This document shows positions 1 through 9,800 of a stretch of 53,879 nucleotides of DNA, piece after piece (the first letter of the stretch is position 1; every line of letters starts with the position of its first letter). The position numbers were made by a program, and so were the translations under genes. The stretch is taken from NCBI GenBank assembly GCA_026710795.1, contig JAPOQK010000008.1, forward strand, positions 1-53,879. Reading direction: 5' to 3'. The notes below the pieces were generated by a model. That model did not search any database. It had not been told where the DNA came from and saw only the letters and a program-made list of their open reading frames with translations. The DNA comes from Candidatus Poribacteria bacterium (GTDB taxonomy: Bacteria > Poribacteria > WGA-4E > WGA-3G).

Positions 1-26
1 AAAAAGTTACCATACGGTAACCTTTT
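1..26 (+). terminator. Hairpin terminator at window start
   Basis: Arms GTTACC (6-11) and GGTAAC (16-21) enclose a 4-base loop. The stem continues through one mismatch into A-run/T-run pairing (1-4 with 23-26). The A- and T-runs on the two sides would let it work as a factor-independent terminator in either direction. It probably ends a gene lying before the window and insulates the small reading frame that follows. Confidence 0.6.
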
Positions 27-42
27 AAGGAGGAATATTCCG

Positions 43-144
43 ATGAAATTCAATGACATACACAAACAATTCGCCGTCAAATCCTTCGCAAAAATGATGA
101 CACGATCAGAAATCCAAGGTAGGTCAAGAGAAGAAAAAGAGTAA
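43..144 (+). CDS. Small 33-residue hypothetical protein
   Basis: An ATG at 43 follows a near-perfect Shine-Dalgarno (AAGGAGG, 27-33) at a nine-base distance, directly after the terminator hairpin, and reads 33 codons to TAA. The peptide begins MKFNDIHKQF, is basic and polar overall (K, R, E rich after residue 18), and has no signal peptide or membrane segment. I do not recognise a family. It could be a real small protein, the surviving N-terminus of a decayed gene, or a leader peptide for the sigma-factor array about 170 bases downstream. The ribosome-binding site is better than those of most genes here, which is the main reason to list it. Confidence 0.4.
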   Translation: MKFNDIHKQFAVKSFAKMMTRSEIQGRSREEKE

Positions 145-165
145 AAATAAAAAAAGCGAAATTCG

Positions 166-224
166 CGTCACATTCCTAATCCTGACTGAATTCTTTAAGT
201 CACAGGTGACGTGCAAAACGTCAC
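166..224. promoter_or_regulatory. CGTCAC-rich inverted repeat cluster upstream of sigma copy 1
   Basis: GTGACGT (206-212) and ACGTCAC (218-224) form a perfect 7-bp inverted repeat with a 5-base spacer, and GTCAC (199-203) with GTGAC (206-210) forms a second, overlapping dyad. The same CGTCAC word occurs at 166-171 and again in the predicted promoter of copy 1 (287-292). This could be an operator or a cluster of extra -10-like CGTC elements. Confidence 0.4.
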
Positions 225-263
225 AATTTATAGCACATACTGATTGTAAACGTGCAGAATAAT

Positions 264-290
264 GCACCAGTTTTACCCCTAAGTCGCGTC
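264..290 (+). promoter_or_regulatory. Putative ECF-type promoter, sigma copy 1
   Basis: GCACC at 264-268 (-35-like), 18 bases, then CGTC at 287-290 (-10-like). ECF promoters typically pair an AAC-containing -35 with a CGTC-type -10 at this spacing. The CGTC lies 25 bases before the ATG at 316. The block recurs before all six paralogues, which is the main support. Confidence 0.5.
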
Positions 291-315
291 ACTGTAGGAT
301 GATCGGAGTTAATTC

Positions 316-3300
316 ATGAAAAACCGTGATCTTGAGTTGATCCAACGTGTCCTCGCTGGCGATGAGATGGCTTTCACAGACCTTGTAAAAAAATATCAAA
401 AACCGGTTCACGCACTTGTGTGGCGTAAAATCGGGGATTTTCACATCGCCGAAGAGATTACACAGGATACCTTCCTGAAAGCATATCAGAAGTTAGGTAC
501 GCTGAAGAAACCTCAACATTTTGCCAGTTGGCTTTATGTGATTGCCACACGTCGTTGTCTTGCGTGGCAACGTAAAAAGCGTTTGCAGATGCAGCCGATG
601 GATGAAACAAGCAGTTCATACTACGAAAAAGCTACATATTCACAACATATCGTTGAAGAAAATGAACGAACAGCAGTGGAAGCACAACGTGAAGTAGTCA
701 AAAGGTTGCTTGCAAAACTACCAGAGAGCGAACGGACTGTAATTACGTTATATTATTTCAGTGAGATGTCAAGTGCAGAGATAGGTGCATTTTTAGGTGT
801 ATCAGCAAATACGATTCGGAGTCGCCTCAGGCGCGCACAGCAACGTCTGCAAAAGGAGGAAACAATGATTAGGGAAGCACTTGACCACTTTCAAATTTCC
901 CCACACCTAACAGATAACATTATGCGAGAGGTAGGAAAACTAAATCCTTATATCCCTTCTACCAGCAAGCCACTTGTTCCGTGGATGATAGGTACATTAA
1001 GTGGTATTTTGATTGTGTTGATGTTCGGAATAAGCAATCAACACTTAGTACGTTTTCAGCAACCGTATAGCTTAGACGCGCAAGCAGAGATGAGCGTTGA
1101 ACTTGTTGATGCTCCTGTTGTGCAAAATGTAGACGCGGAACGGCATGTTCGACGTGAGATTGGACGTGCAGATGCCCTTGGTGTAAGTGATAATAATGGT
1201 CAGAGACCTGATGAAGTATTATTGGCTGCAGCGGAGGAGGAAGGAGAGAACGAGGCATCCGTACCTAAACAGCAGTGGATTCAATCTAAGCCTCTCACAG
1301 GCACTATGATAAAAGGTTTACTGGCAACCACAGATGAAGAACTATATGCTCTCACTGATCAGAGAAACGATCAAAGAAATCTATACAAATTGCAAGATGA
1401 TAGGGAGGAATGGAAGTATGTTAGTGATATTAGTTCAATAACAGATGTGCCGTATGTTGAAATTCCTATGGCAAAATGGGACAATACACTCTATATGCTT
1501 CCCTCACATAAACTCTATGCTTCAAATGATGATGGTAAGACATGGGATTTAGTTCACCAATTTCCCGAAGAATATACCAGTCCAAAGGAATTGCTGCTAA
1601 TGAAACATGCGTTTTACATCGTTTTTGAACGTGGTGGTGCTTTCCGTTCTGAGGATGAAGGCAAGACGTGGATGAATATAAACGATGAATTTCCCACCGA
1701 ACCAAATTCTATTGTAGCTGTACAAGACACAGTATTTACTTTAGCAGGTTCTATCTATCGTTGGGACTCGGATAGTTGGAAACGGTTGGCAGAATTCCCA
1801 GTACCCGAAGCAAGAAATTGTTATTCAATTACTGCAACCGATAACCAGTTATATGCATTTGTAAAAAATCATAGCTATGATCCTGAAAATTCATCGGAGA
1901 CACTCCAACGAGGTTGGTGGATATTTCGTTCAACTGACTTGGGGAATTCGTGGAAAGATATAACGCCGACACATGTTTGGAAATCAAGAGCAGGATGGCT
2001 CGTTGATATCAGAATCGTTGCTGCCGGTGATACTCTCATGGCAATTGAACAAGGTATGGTCCGTTCTGCCGATGCGGGTGATACATGGATGCCACTACAA
2101 GGTTTTTCACCTCCAATGTTTTCCAATTCCCCTGATGCTGTGGTGAGCGACCATGTTTTTTATTTTGGCAGCTGGGACTACGGATTGCAACGTTCAACCG
2201 ATGGTGGTAAATCGTGGGACGCAGTAAATTTTACTCCGGATAATAGCCGAATTGGTAATATAATTGTGTCTAATAAAGATGATAAAGGGCAAAATACACA
2301 TCCGATTATTTATGGTAATGTTGGAGAGATGGTAAAAACCACCGATAAAGGTAAGTCTTGGAACGTTATTCCAATTGATGTGCCAATGACATCATATAGA
2401 AAAGAACAACCTACAGACATTTCCCAAATAGTTAAATCTGATGGTGTCATCTATGCAAAGGGGAGTTCACTTAGCAGTTCATATAGTTCTGTTCCTGGTA
2501 GTGGAGAAACACGGGTATTTCGCGTAGCTACAGATGGCAATAAGTTAGTACCGATTCAAGACATGCCGCTCTTTGATTCAACGAAATTATATGACCTATT
2601 GAATCTCGGACATGCTTCAAGAGGATCCGACAAGTACTATACTGAAATGTTACGGAAAAGTTCTACTGGGGCAACACAGTTCTTTAAACAGTTGGCAAAA
2701 ATGGATATACCACATTCAGAGACATATTATCGGTACGGTGTACAAGGGGCATTTGCAGTTAGCGACAACACATTTTATATGGAATACAACTTTAAGCTCC
2801 TCCGATGGGAACCCGGTGATACTGAATGGCACGGCACAGGACAGGAAGAAACCGTGGATTTAACTATGGACATAGCAAAAATATCTCTGAAACTTGCAGT
2901 TTCAGGTGATACTGTGTATGTAGGAAAACGGGATGGACATCTTGTTGTATCGTTTGATAAAGGAAATAATTGGTTTGACATTACGCCAGGTCTACCATTT
3001 GCTGTTAAGGCTTTCAATGAGATTGTGGTTGCTGGATCCACCGTATATGTAGCAACTGACGCGGGTATTATCACATCAGATGATGGAAGAAATTGGCGCA
3101 CCGTTACTGATACAGAGGGGACAAATCTCATTATGGAGCACTTATCTATTGACGGAACAACTCTCTATGGTGTCAACAATAACACAGGTATCTATCGCTT
3201 GGAAAAAGGTGTTTGGGAACAAGTTCTTTCAGATGCACCTGACAACGTAAATTCCTTTGCTGTTGATGGAAACTCCCTATACGTCGGAACACAAGACCGC

Positions 3301-3330
3301 GCTATGCTCCATTTCAATCTTGAAGAATAA
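316..3330 (+). CDS. ECF sigma factor - transmembrane - Asp-box beta-propeller fusion, copy 1
   Basis: The first of six tandem paralogues (1004 aa). Residues ~15-90 are sigma-70 region 2 (FHIAEEITQDTFLKAY and the SWLYVIATRR stretch). Residues ~127-180 are region 4 with a helix-turn-helix (SAEIGAFLGVSANTIRSRLR). A short helical linker (184-212) leads to one membrane helix (~222-241), followed by a conserved segment containing YSLDAQAE. The remainder is beta-rich with eight Asp-box motifs of the sortilin/BNR/YCF48 kind (e.g. SEDEGKTW, STDGGKSW) between ~403 and 928. The expected topology puts sigma in the cytoplasm and the propeller outside. This would be a one-polypeptide receptor and transcription factor; the ligand is unknown. 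ECF factors with long membrane-spanning C-terminal extensions are known in Planctomycetes. Start supported by GGAG at 304-307. An internal ATG at 865 with its own AGGAGG may start a shorter product. Confidence 0.85.
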   Translation: MKNRDLELIQRVLAGDEMAFTDLVKKYQKPVHALVWRKIGDFHIAEEITQDTFLKAYQKLGTLKKPQHFASWLYVIATRRCLAWQRKKRLQMQPMDETSSSYYEKATYSQHIVEENERTAVEAQREVVKRLLAKLPESERTVITLYYFSEMSSAEIGAFLGVSANTIRSRLRRAQQRLQKEETMIREALDHFQISPHLTDNIMREVGKLNPYIPSTSKPLVPWMIGTLSGILIVLMFGISNQHLVRFQQPYSLDAQAEMSVELVDAPVVQNVDAERHVRREIGRADALGVSDNNGQRPDEVLLAAAEEEGENEASVPKQQWIQSKPLTGTMIKGLLATTDEELYALTDQRNDQRNLYKLQDDREEWKYVSDISSITDVPYVEIPMAKWDNTLYMLPSHKLYASNDDGKTWDLVHQFPEEYTSPKELLLMKHAFYIVFERGGAFRSEDEGKTWMNINDEFPTEPNSIVAVQDTVFTLAGSIYRWDSDSWKRLAEFPVPEARNCYSITATDNQLYAFVKNHSYDPENSSETLQRGWWIFRSTDLGNSWKDITPTHVWKSRAGWLVDIRIVAAGDTLMAIEQGMVRSADAGDTWMPLQGFSPPMFSNSPDAVVSDHVFYFGSWDYGLQRSTDGGKSWDAVNFTPDNSRIGNIIVSNKDDKGQNTHPIIYGNVGEMVKTTDKGKSWNVIPIDVPMTSYRKEQPTDISQIVKSDGVIYAKGSSLSSSYSSVPGSGETRVFRVATDGNKLVPIQDMPLFDSTKLYDLLNLGHASRGSDKYYTEMLRKSSTGATQFFKQLAKMDIPHSETYYRYGVQGAFAVSDNTFYMEYNFKLLRWEPGDTEWHGTGQEETVDLTMDIAKISLKLAVSGDTVYVGKRDGHLVVSFDKGNNWFDITPGLPFAVKAFNEIVVAGSTVYVATDAGIITSDDGRNWRTVTDTEGTNLIMEHLSIDGTTLYGVNNNTGIYRLEKGVWEQVLSDAPDNVNSFAVDGNSLYVGTQDRAMLHFNLEE
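854..867 (+). promoter_or_regulatory. Internal Shine-Dalgarno and in-frame ATG at codon 184, copy 1
   Basis: AGGAGG (854-859), five bases, then ATG (865-867), in frame, exactly at the end of sigma region 4. Translation from here would yield an 821-residue protein holding only the linker, membrane helix and propeller. Equivalent sites lie at 4176, 7422 (weaker), 10598, 14035 and 17283. Confidence 0.4.
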
Positions 3331-3432
3331 CACCCTTTTTTCTAAGTGGTATTAGATACTGCCCCTTTCCTATCTCTATTCTACCATTCAAACCATCTCA
3401 CTCTCCCAAACCTTGTCAACTATCTTTCATAT

Positions 3433-3466
3433 ATTTCAGTTAAATGCAACACCGTTCAACTGAAAT
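3433..3466. repeat. Inverted repeat between sigma copies 1 and 2
   Basis: ATTTCAGTT (3433-3441) and AACTGAAAT (3458-3466) are perfect 9-bp arms around a 16-base loop. The rest of the 3331-3626 gap is AT-rich and contains a polypyrimidine tract (about 3545-3568) just before the copy 2 promoter. The hairpin may be a weak terminator for copy 1; it lacks a clean T-run. Confidence 0.4.
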
Positions 3467-3575
3467 GCAGTAACCTCTGATAAGTTAGAATTGCTCAAAT
3501 ATATAAAAAAGATATAAAAAATGGTATCATAGTATACAACCAATTTCCTCCTTTCTTTATTTTTTCCAAAATTAT

Positions 3576-3601
3576 GCACCAGTATTACCCTTAGTCGCGT
3601 C
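3576..3601 (+). promoter_or_regulatory. Putative ECF-type promoter, sigma copy 2
   Basis: GCACC (3576-3580), 17 bases, CGTC (3598-3601), 25 bases before the ATG. The flanking sequence is nearly the same as before copy 1, including the GATCGGAG ribosome-binding region. Confidence 0.5.
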
Positions 3602-3626
3602 ACTATAGACTGATCGGAGGTAATTC

Positions 3627-6600
3627 ATGAAAAACAACGATGTTGAACTCATAGATCGTATTCTTGATGGTGATGAGACAGCTTTCACTGAACTTGTAAC
3701 AAAATACCAGAGAGCGGTTCACGCGCTTGTGTGGCGTAAAATTGGGGATTTCCACATTGCTGAGGAACTTACGCAAGACACTTTCCTGAAAGCATACAAG
3801 AAATTGGAAACGTTGAAGAACCCGCAGCGATTCGCCAGTTGGTTATATGTGATAGCAACGCGTCGATGCATTGCTTGGCTGCGAAAAAAGCGTATATGGA
3901 TGCAACCGTTGGATGAGACAAACAGTTCAGATGCGGAAAAAACGACATATTCACAACATTTTGTTGAAGAAAAAGAACGGATAGTAGCAGAAACACAGCG
4001 TGAAGTCGTGAAGAAGTTGCTTGCTAAACTACCAGAGAGTGACCGCACGGTGATAACATTGTATTACTTCAGTGATATGTCAAGTGCAGAGATAGGTGCA
4101 TTTTTAGGTGTATCAGCAAATACGATTCGGAGTCGCCTCAGGCGCGCACAGCAACGTCTACAAAAGGAGGAAACAATGATTAGAGAAGCACTTGAACATT
4201 TCCAAATTTCCCCACACCTAACAGATAACATTATGCAAGAAATCGCACAACTTAAACCAGCAGTTCCCTCCATTACTAAACCCTTGTTGCCGTGGGTAGC
4301 TGCTGTATCAAGTGCCGTTTTGATTATGTTGATGCTCGGTATAGGCAGTCAATACTTCAGGCACTTTCAGCGACTATACAGTTTGGATGCACAGGCAGAG
4401 ATGAAGATCGAACTTGTTGATACACCAGTTGTGCTAAATCTTGAGGTAGAACCAGATATCCGAAATCAATTTGGAGAGAATTCTGATGGGAACGGTAGCA
4501 ACAGCTCCGCTGTTCCAAACCTTGATACAAACCAAATTGCAGTTGCACAAGAAGTTGTTGCTGAAGATATTAAAGTTACCAATTCGCAATGGATGCAAGT
4601 AAATTCACCAAGTGCAGCCGGTCCAGTATGGAGTTTGTCTACTACCCCTGAAGGTGAAGTATACACTGTCCTTGATTATGCGGGGATATGTAGATTAAGT
4701 GCTGATGGAGAATCTTGGCAACTCCTCACTTCAATGGAAGGTAGCGGCTATTCAAGCACTGCACATATAGGGAAGTGGAACAACACCCTCTACTTTACAC
4801 CAGGTGACGAACTTTTGGTTTCAACGGATGAAGGTAAAACTTGGGAATCAGTTGACTCACCAATCAGTCAAGGACGCGGTTATTATAATTTTGTGTTTAC
4901 AGACCATGAATTTTATCTTCGTGTTGAACTGGGAGGAGTATACCGGTTTGATGTTGCTGGTAAATCATGGGAAGACATAAGTTTTGATAAGTGGTACGGG
5001 GGTCCACGACATTTGGTTGCCATTAATAACACGTTGATTGCAAACAAGGATGGAGGATCGTTTCCAGGATTGTACCGTTTTAACGGAAACACCTGGGAGC
5101 ACTTGCAACTTCCAAGGGTAATCGGAAAAAGCACTATTAAATCCATAGTGGCGACTGAAAACACGCTTTATATTATGGTGGTGAAACCTAATGAATCTGA
5201 TGAAAAAACAAAACAACAACGTTCTTGGTGGTTATTCCGATCAACCGACATAGGGAATTCATGGACAGACATCACTCCTACAAATGCTTGGTCTCTCATC
5301 AGAACTCCACCCAAAATAACTATAGTCGCTGTAAAAGATACGGTATTAGTCATCGGTGATCATGATGTTTCGGTAGCGCGTACAATTGACAAAGGCAACA
5401 CATGGATATATAAGAAAAACACCGGTATTTCACGGAAGATTCCGAAATCAGTCACCCAATTTGGCAGCGTAACGCATGCCGTGGCAGTCAACGATAAAAC
5501 TTTCTACGTAGGTGGAACGAGTGGGATTCACCGTACCATTGATGGTGGTAAATCGTGGCATAGGTTTAATACGGGGTTGGGAAGCCGTGTATATAAAGTG
5601 TTCACTGTTCGTAGAACGAATAATAATCAGAAACACATACCTCCAACACTCTATGCGATAACGGAGAACAAGATGGCAGCTGGCGATTTGGTGAAGTCTA
5701 TAGACGGTGGAAAATCTTGGGAAACGGTTTACATTGCAACACCATTTGTGGAATCCGATAGCAAGGCAACCCATAAAGAGGTTTACCCGCCGCGCATTGT
5801 CAAAATGGTAACATCAGGAGGTGTTATTTACGCAAAAGGTGAAACTTACGGTCAGAGTTATAAAACTCTTATGTATCGTATCTCAGATGATGGCAACACG
5901 TTAGTCCCAATCAAAGGAATACCTACTTTTGACTCCCAAGTATTATACGATGAGCTTGAAAAACTACAATATGGTTATTGGAATTCTACTATTGAATTTC
6001 CACCTGACAAGTCAATCATTCAAAATTTGCAAAAAAAGTATATGGGTTCATCTGAGTTTATGAAAGAAGCAGCAATGGCTCCCGGTTCAGAAATTCTTCA
6101 ACGAGGACTACAAGGAACGTTTGCTGTCAGCGCAGACACATTCTACATGGAATATAATCACAAACTTTTCAGATGGAGGCGTGGAGAAAAGGAGTGGCAT
6201 GATATTGGTGTGGAAGCAACTGAGTTAAACAAACATGCAGAAATGAAACTCGCTGTTTCAGATGAAACTGTCTATGTCGGAACACGAGATGGAAAACTCC
6301 TCAAATCCATTAATAGTGGAGACACATGGAAAGACATCACACCGCAATCTATTGCTAACTTAAAATCTACAAACTTTAATCCTTTGATTGGAGATATAGT
6401 AATTATAGGTTCCACGGTTTATGTTTCAACACACCAAGGTGTGTTGATGTCAAATGATGGCAATAATTGGCATGCTATTACTGATGCAGAAGGAGAACAA
6501 CTTACTATGGCACATCTTGCCACAAGTGATACAACTCTTTATGGCATGTCAGGATCAAATCGCTTCTATCGTCTGGCAAGTAACAGCAGCAACTGGGAAC

Positions 6601-6710
6601 AAGTTGCCACAGAGATCCAAGGTGCTATAACTTCTTTCACCGTTGAAGGAAATGTGCTATACGTTGGAACAAGCAGACGTGGTGTGCTCCGTTTTGATAT
6701 TGGCAAATAA
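3627..6710 (+). CDS. ECF sigma factor - transmembrane - Asp-box beta-propeller fusion, copy 2
   Basis: Second paralogue, 1027 aa, with GGAGG (3616-3620) six bases before the ATG. Sigma region 2 is at ~15-90, region 4 at ~127-180, the membrane helix at ~220-242 (VAAVSSAVLIMLMLGIG) and the propeller at ~310-1027. The linker between the helix and the propeller is longer and differs from copy 1 (NSDGNGSNSSA stretch). Of the eight Asp-box positions, one is degenerate (DVAGKSWEDI) and the rest are intact (STDEGKTW, STDIGNSW, TIDKGNTW, SIDGGKSW and others). The C-terminus (VLRFDIGK) departs from the MLHFNLEE-type ending of copies 1 and 4. DNA at 4213-4352 is almost identical to copy 3, a sign of gene conversion. 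An in-frame ATG at 4176 follows AGGAGG. Role inferred as a membrane-anchored, ligand-sensing sigma factor. Confidence 0.85.
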   Translation: MKNNDVELIDRILDGDETAFTELVTKYQRAVHALVWRKIGDFHIAEELTQDTFLKAYKKLETLKNPQRFASWLYVIATRRCIAWLRKKRIWMQPLDETNSSDAEKTTYSQHFVEEKERIVAETQREVVKKLLAKLPESDRTVITLYYFSDMSSAEIGAFLGVSANTIRSRLRRAQQRLQKEETMIREALEHFQISPHLTDNIMQEIAQLKPAVPSITKPLLPWVAAVSSAVLIMLMLGIGSQYFRHFQRLYSLDAQAEMKIELVDTPVVLNLEVEPDIRNQFGENSDGNGSNSSAVPNLDTNQIAVAQEVVAEDIKVTNSQWMQVNSPSAAGPVWSLSTTPEGEVYTVLDYAGICRLSADGESWQLLTSMEGSGYSSTAHIGKWNNTLYFTPGDELLVSTDEGKTWESVDSPISQGRGYYNFVFTDHEFYLRVELGGVYRFDVAGKSWEDISFDKWYGGPRHLVAINNTLIANKDGGSFPGLYRFNGNTWEHLQLPRVIGKSTIKSIVATENTLYIMVVKPNESDEKTKQQRSWWLFRSTDIGNSWTDITPTNAWSLIRTPPKITIVAVKDTVLVIGDHDVSVARTIDKGNTWIYKKNTGISRKIPKSVTQFGSVTHAVAVNDKTFYVGGTSGIHRTIDGGKSWHRFNTGLGSRVYKVFTVRRTNNNQKHIPPTLYAITENKMAAGDLVKSIDGGKSWETVYIATPFVESDSKATHKEVYPPRIVKMVTSGGVIYAKGETYGQSYKTLMYRISDDGNTLVPIKGIPTFDSQVLYDELEKLQYGYWNSTIEFPPDKSIIQNLQKKYMGSSEFMKEAAMAPGSEILQRGLQGTFAVSADTFYMEYNHKLFRWRRGEKEWHDIGVEATELNKHAEMKLAVSDETVYVGTRDGKLLKSINSGDTWKDITPQSIANLKSTNFNPLIGDIVIIGSTVYVSTHQGVLMSNDGNNWHAITDAEGEQLTMAHLATSDTTLYGMSGSNRFYRLASNSSNWEQVATEIQGAITSFTVEGNVLYVGTSRRGVLRFDIGK

Positions 6711-6794
6711 TAAATACAAGGCTCCTTTCAAATGTTGTTAAATTTGTTATACCAATCTCTATCCTCCAATTACCCATCTTTTTTGGATAATTAT

Positions 6795-6821
6795 GCAACC
6801 GTTTTACCCCTAACTTGCGTC
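6795..6821 (+). promoter_or_regulatory. Putative ECF-type promoter, sigma copy 3
   Basis: GCAAC (6795-6799), 18 bases, CGTC (6818-6821), 51 bases before the chosen ATG. This and copy 4 are the closest of the six to the textbook GGAAC/CGTC ECF arrangement. Confidence 0.55.
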
Positions 6822-6824
6822 ATT

Positions 6825-6853
6825 ATAGTTTGATATATGATAAATCAAACTAT
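6825..6853 (+). promoter_or_regulatory. Inverted repeat in the 5' leader of copy 3
   Basis: ATAGTTTGAT (6825-6834) and ATCAAACTAT (6844-6853) are perfect 10-bp arms with a 9-base loop, placed immediately after the predicted -10. The transcript would begin with a stem-loop, or the DNA could bind a dimeric regulator. Copy 4 carries a related palindrome (ATAGTTTG/CAAACTAT) at the same place. Confidence 0.5.
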
Positions 6854-6872
6854 CGTTTTCTGGAGACACCTA

Positions 6873-9800
6873 ATGAAAAACGACGATGTTGCACTTATCA
6901 GACGAATACTCACTGGTGATGAGACTGCATTCGCTGAACTTGTGAAAAAGTATCAAAAACAGGTTCATGTGTTGGCTTGGCGAAAAACTGGGGATTTCCA
7001 CATCGCTGAAGACCTTACCCAAGATGCCTTCTTGAAAGTGTATCAAAGACTTCACACCCTAAAAGATCCGTACCAGTTTTCAGGATGGCTCTATGTGATT
7101 ACGACACGCCTGTGTGCCACATGGCTCCGCAAAAATCGGATTCATACCCATCCTCTGGAAAACGTAGACTCGACGATGATACAACGAGATGCTTACTCAC
7201 AACATATTGCAGAAGAGCGAGAAAACACGGCAGTTGAGACGCAACGCGAAGTAGTCAAAAAGCTGCTCGCGAAATTGAAAGAGAGCGAACGTACGGTGAT
7301 GACACTCCATTACCTCGGTGAAATGACATGTGAAGAGATTAGCAAATTCTTAGGAGTGTCTACCGGAACAATTAAGAGCCGATTGCAGCGTGCGCGGAAC
7401 CGTTTACAAAAGGACGGAACAATGATTAGAGAAGCACTTGACAATTTCAAAATTTCACCACACCTAACAGATAACATTATGCAAGAAATCGCACAACTTA
7501 AACCAGCAGTTCCCTCCATTACCAAACCCTTGTTGCCGTGGGTAGCTGCTGTATCAAGTGCCGTTTTGATTATGTTGATGCTCGGTATAGGCAGTCAACA
7601 TTTTTTACATTTCCAAATACCTTATAGTTTGAATGCCCAAGCTGAGACGACCGTTGAACTTGTTGACGCACCATTCGTGCTGAATATTGAAACGGAACCA
7701 GATGTACGTCAATTTGGAAATCAAAATGCACTTGGTAAGACCAATAACAACGGTCAGATACCAGACGAGGATTTATTGGCTGCAGCGCAGACAGAAGGAG
7801 AAGATATTTCTATTGCTAAACAGCCATGGATTCAGTCTAAACAGATCAGAGGAAGTAAGGTGGAAAGTTTATTTACAACACCAGAGGGTGAATTTTACGC
7901 CTTTACTGATAGGAACATCTACAAATTGGAAACCGATGCAGAAGAATGGCGACACGTTTTTGATACTACTTTACTGGACACTAATTATGAGGGTGAGACA
8001 GTTATAAAAAAGTTTGACAATACACTCTACCTGATTCTGTCTACAGACCTTTTTGCTTCAAGAGATGATGGCAAAACATGGAATTTAGTCTACTCATGGC
8101 AAGAAGGTCTTTGGTTTCCTACAGAATTGGTCCTAACAAAACAAGCTTTTTATATACTTTTTTATTTGGGAAACAATGCCTTACAAACTAACGATCTTTT
8201 TCGTTCTGTAGATTCTGGCAAGACATGGAAGGTCATAAATAACAATCAGATAGATAGACACATTCATTCAATTGTCCCTATACAGAACACGTTGTTTGCA
8301 AGAACAGAATATGCCCTGTACCGCTTTACCGATGAAAACTGGCAACGTATAGAATTTCCAGTATCTGTTGGAAGGATATCTTCAGTTGCTGTAGCAGAAG
8401 AAAAGTTATATGTTATGGCAGCAGCCAGCGATGATGTGTTAGATACGGGTAAAGTATCACAAGGACTTGAACGGGGTTGGTGGATATTTCGATCAACTGA
8501 CCTTGGTGATTCATGGGATGATATAACACCAACAAACGCTTGGGTTGTAAATGGGTTACCGCCTCGTATCAAACTTATTGCTATTGGTGAAACACTTCTG
8601 GCGATGGAACAGGGAATGGTTCGCTCTACCGATAGTGGAAATACATGGCTACCACCACAATTATCAAATCCTACTCCTTCTTTTGATATCAGTCCTGATG
8701 TAATCTTTAAGACAGCAGTAAACGAAGGTGCTTTTTATATTAGCGGGAGAAACGGACTGCACCGTTCCATTGATAATGGCAAATCATGGAATAAGGTCAA
8801 TATCACCGCGGATAAGATTAAAATAGATGCTCTAATCGCGTATAAAGGGAATAAAAAAAGACATAATACACCTCCGACTCTCTATGCAAGATATGAAGGA
8901 AGGATTGCAAAGACCTCCGATGAAGGTAAGTCTTGGCATGCTATCCAAATAGAAATGCCGATGACAGACCCCGACAGAGAAAAACCACCAGATATTACAC
9001 ATATAATCAAAGCTGAAGGTGTTCTCTATGCAAAAGGTGGTGGATCATTCACCAGAGGTAAAACACATATATACCGTGTATCTACAGAAGGTAATATCCT
9101 TGTGCCGATTCAAGGATTGCCAATCTTCGACTCACTGGATTTATTAGGCAAGTCGGATGAAATAATAAAAAACCAATTTAACGAGTCAGATAAATCGGTT
9201 ATTGAACAGTTGCAAGAAAAGATTCCTGGTGCAAATCAGTTCTTCAAACAGGTGGCACAATCAGACCGTAAAAATCTGTTTCATCTATTTAGTCACGCCC
9301 AACGTAGTCCCTTTGTTGTTAGCGGTGACACATTCTATATGGAAATCAATTACAAACTTTACCGATGGAAACTCGGTGAGACTGAATGGCAAGAGACTGG
9401 ACAAGAAGAAACCTGCGAATTAACTTTAGAAATAGCAGAAAAAACTCCCAAACTTGCTGTCTCAGGGGACTCTATCTGCTATGGGAAACGTGATGGGAGT
9501 CTTGTCATATCGTTTGATAAAGGAAATAACTGGATTGATCTCACTCCTGCACTACCGTTTACAGTTAATGCATTCAAAGATATTGTTTTTATAAAATCAA
9601 CCGTATATGTCGTAACGGACACAGGTATCATCACATCAGATAATGGGAGAAATTGGCATACTATTACCGATGCTGATGGAACAAATCTCATCATGGAACA
9701 TTTATCTGCTGACGGGACAACACTTTATGGTATATCCAAAGATACAGGAATCTATCGCTTAGAAACTGGTAAGTGGAAACAGGTTGTGTCAGAGATTCCT

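Noticed and set aside
6837..6872. Upstream ATG extending sigma copy 3 by 12 residues
   Set aside because: It falls inside the leader palindrome, lacks a ribosome site, and the added residues have no match in the other five copies; ATG 6873 aligns exactly.
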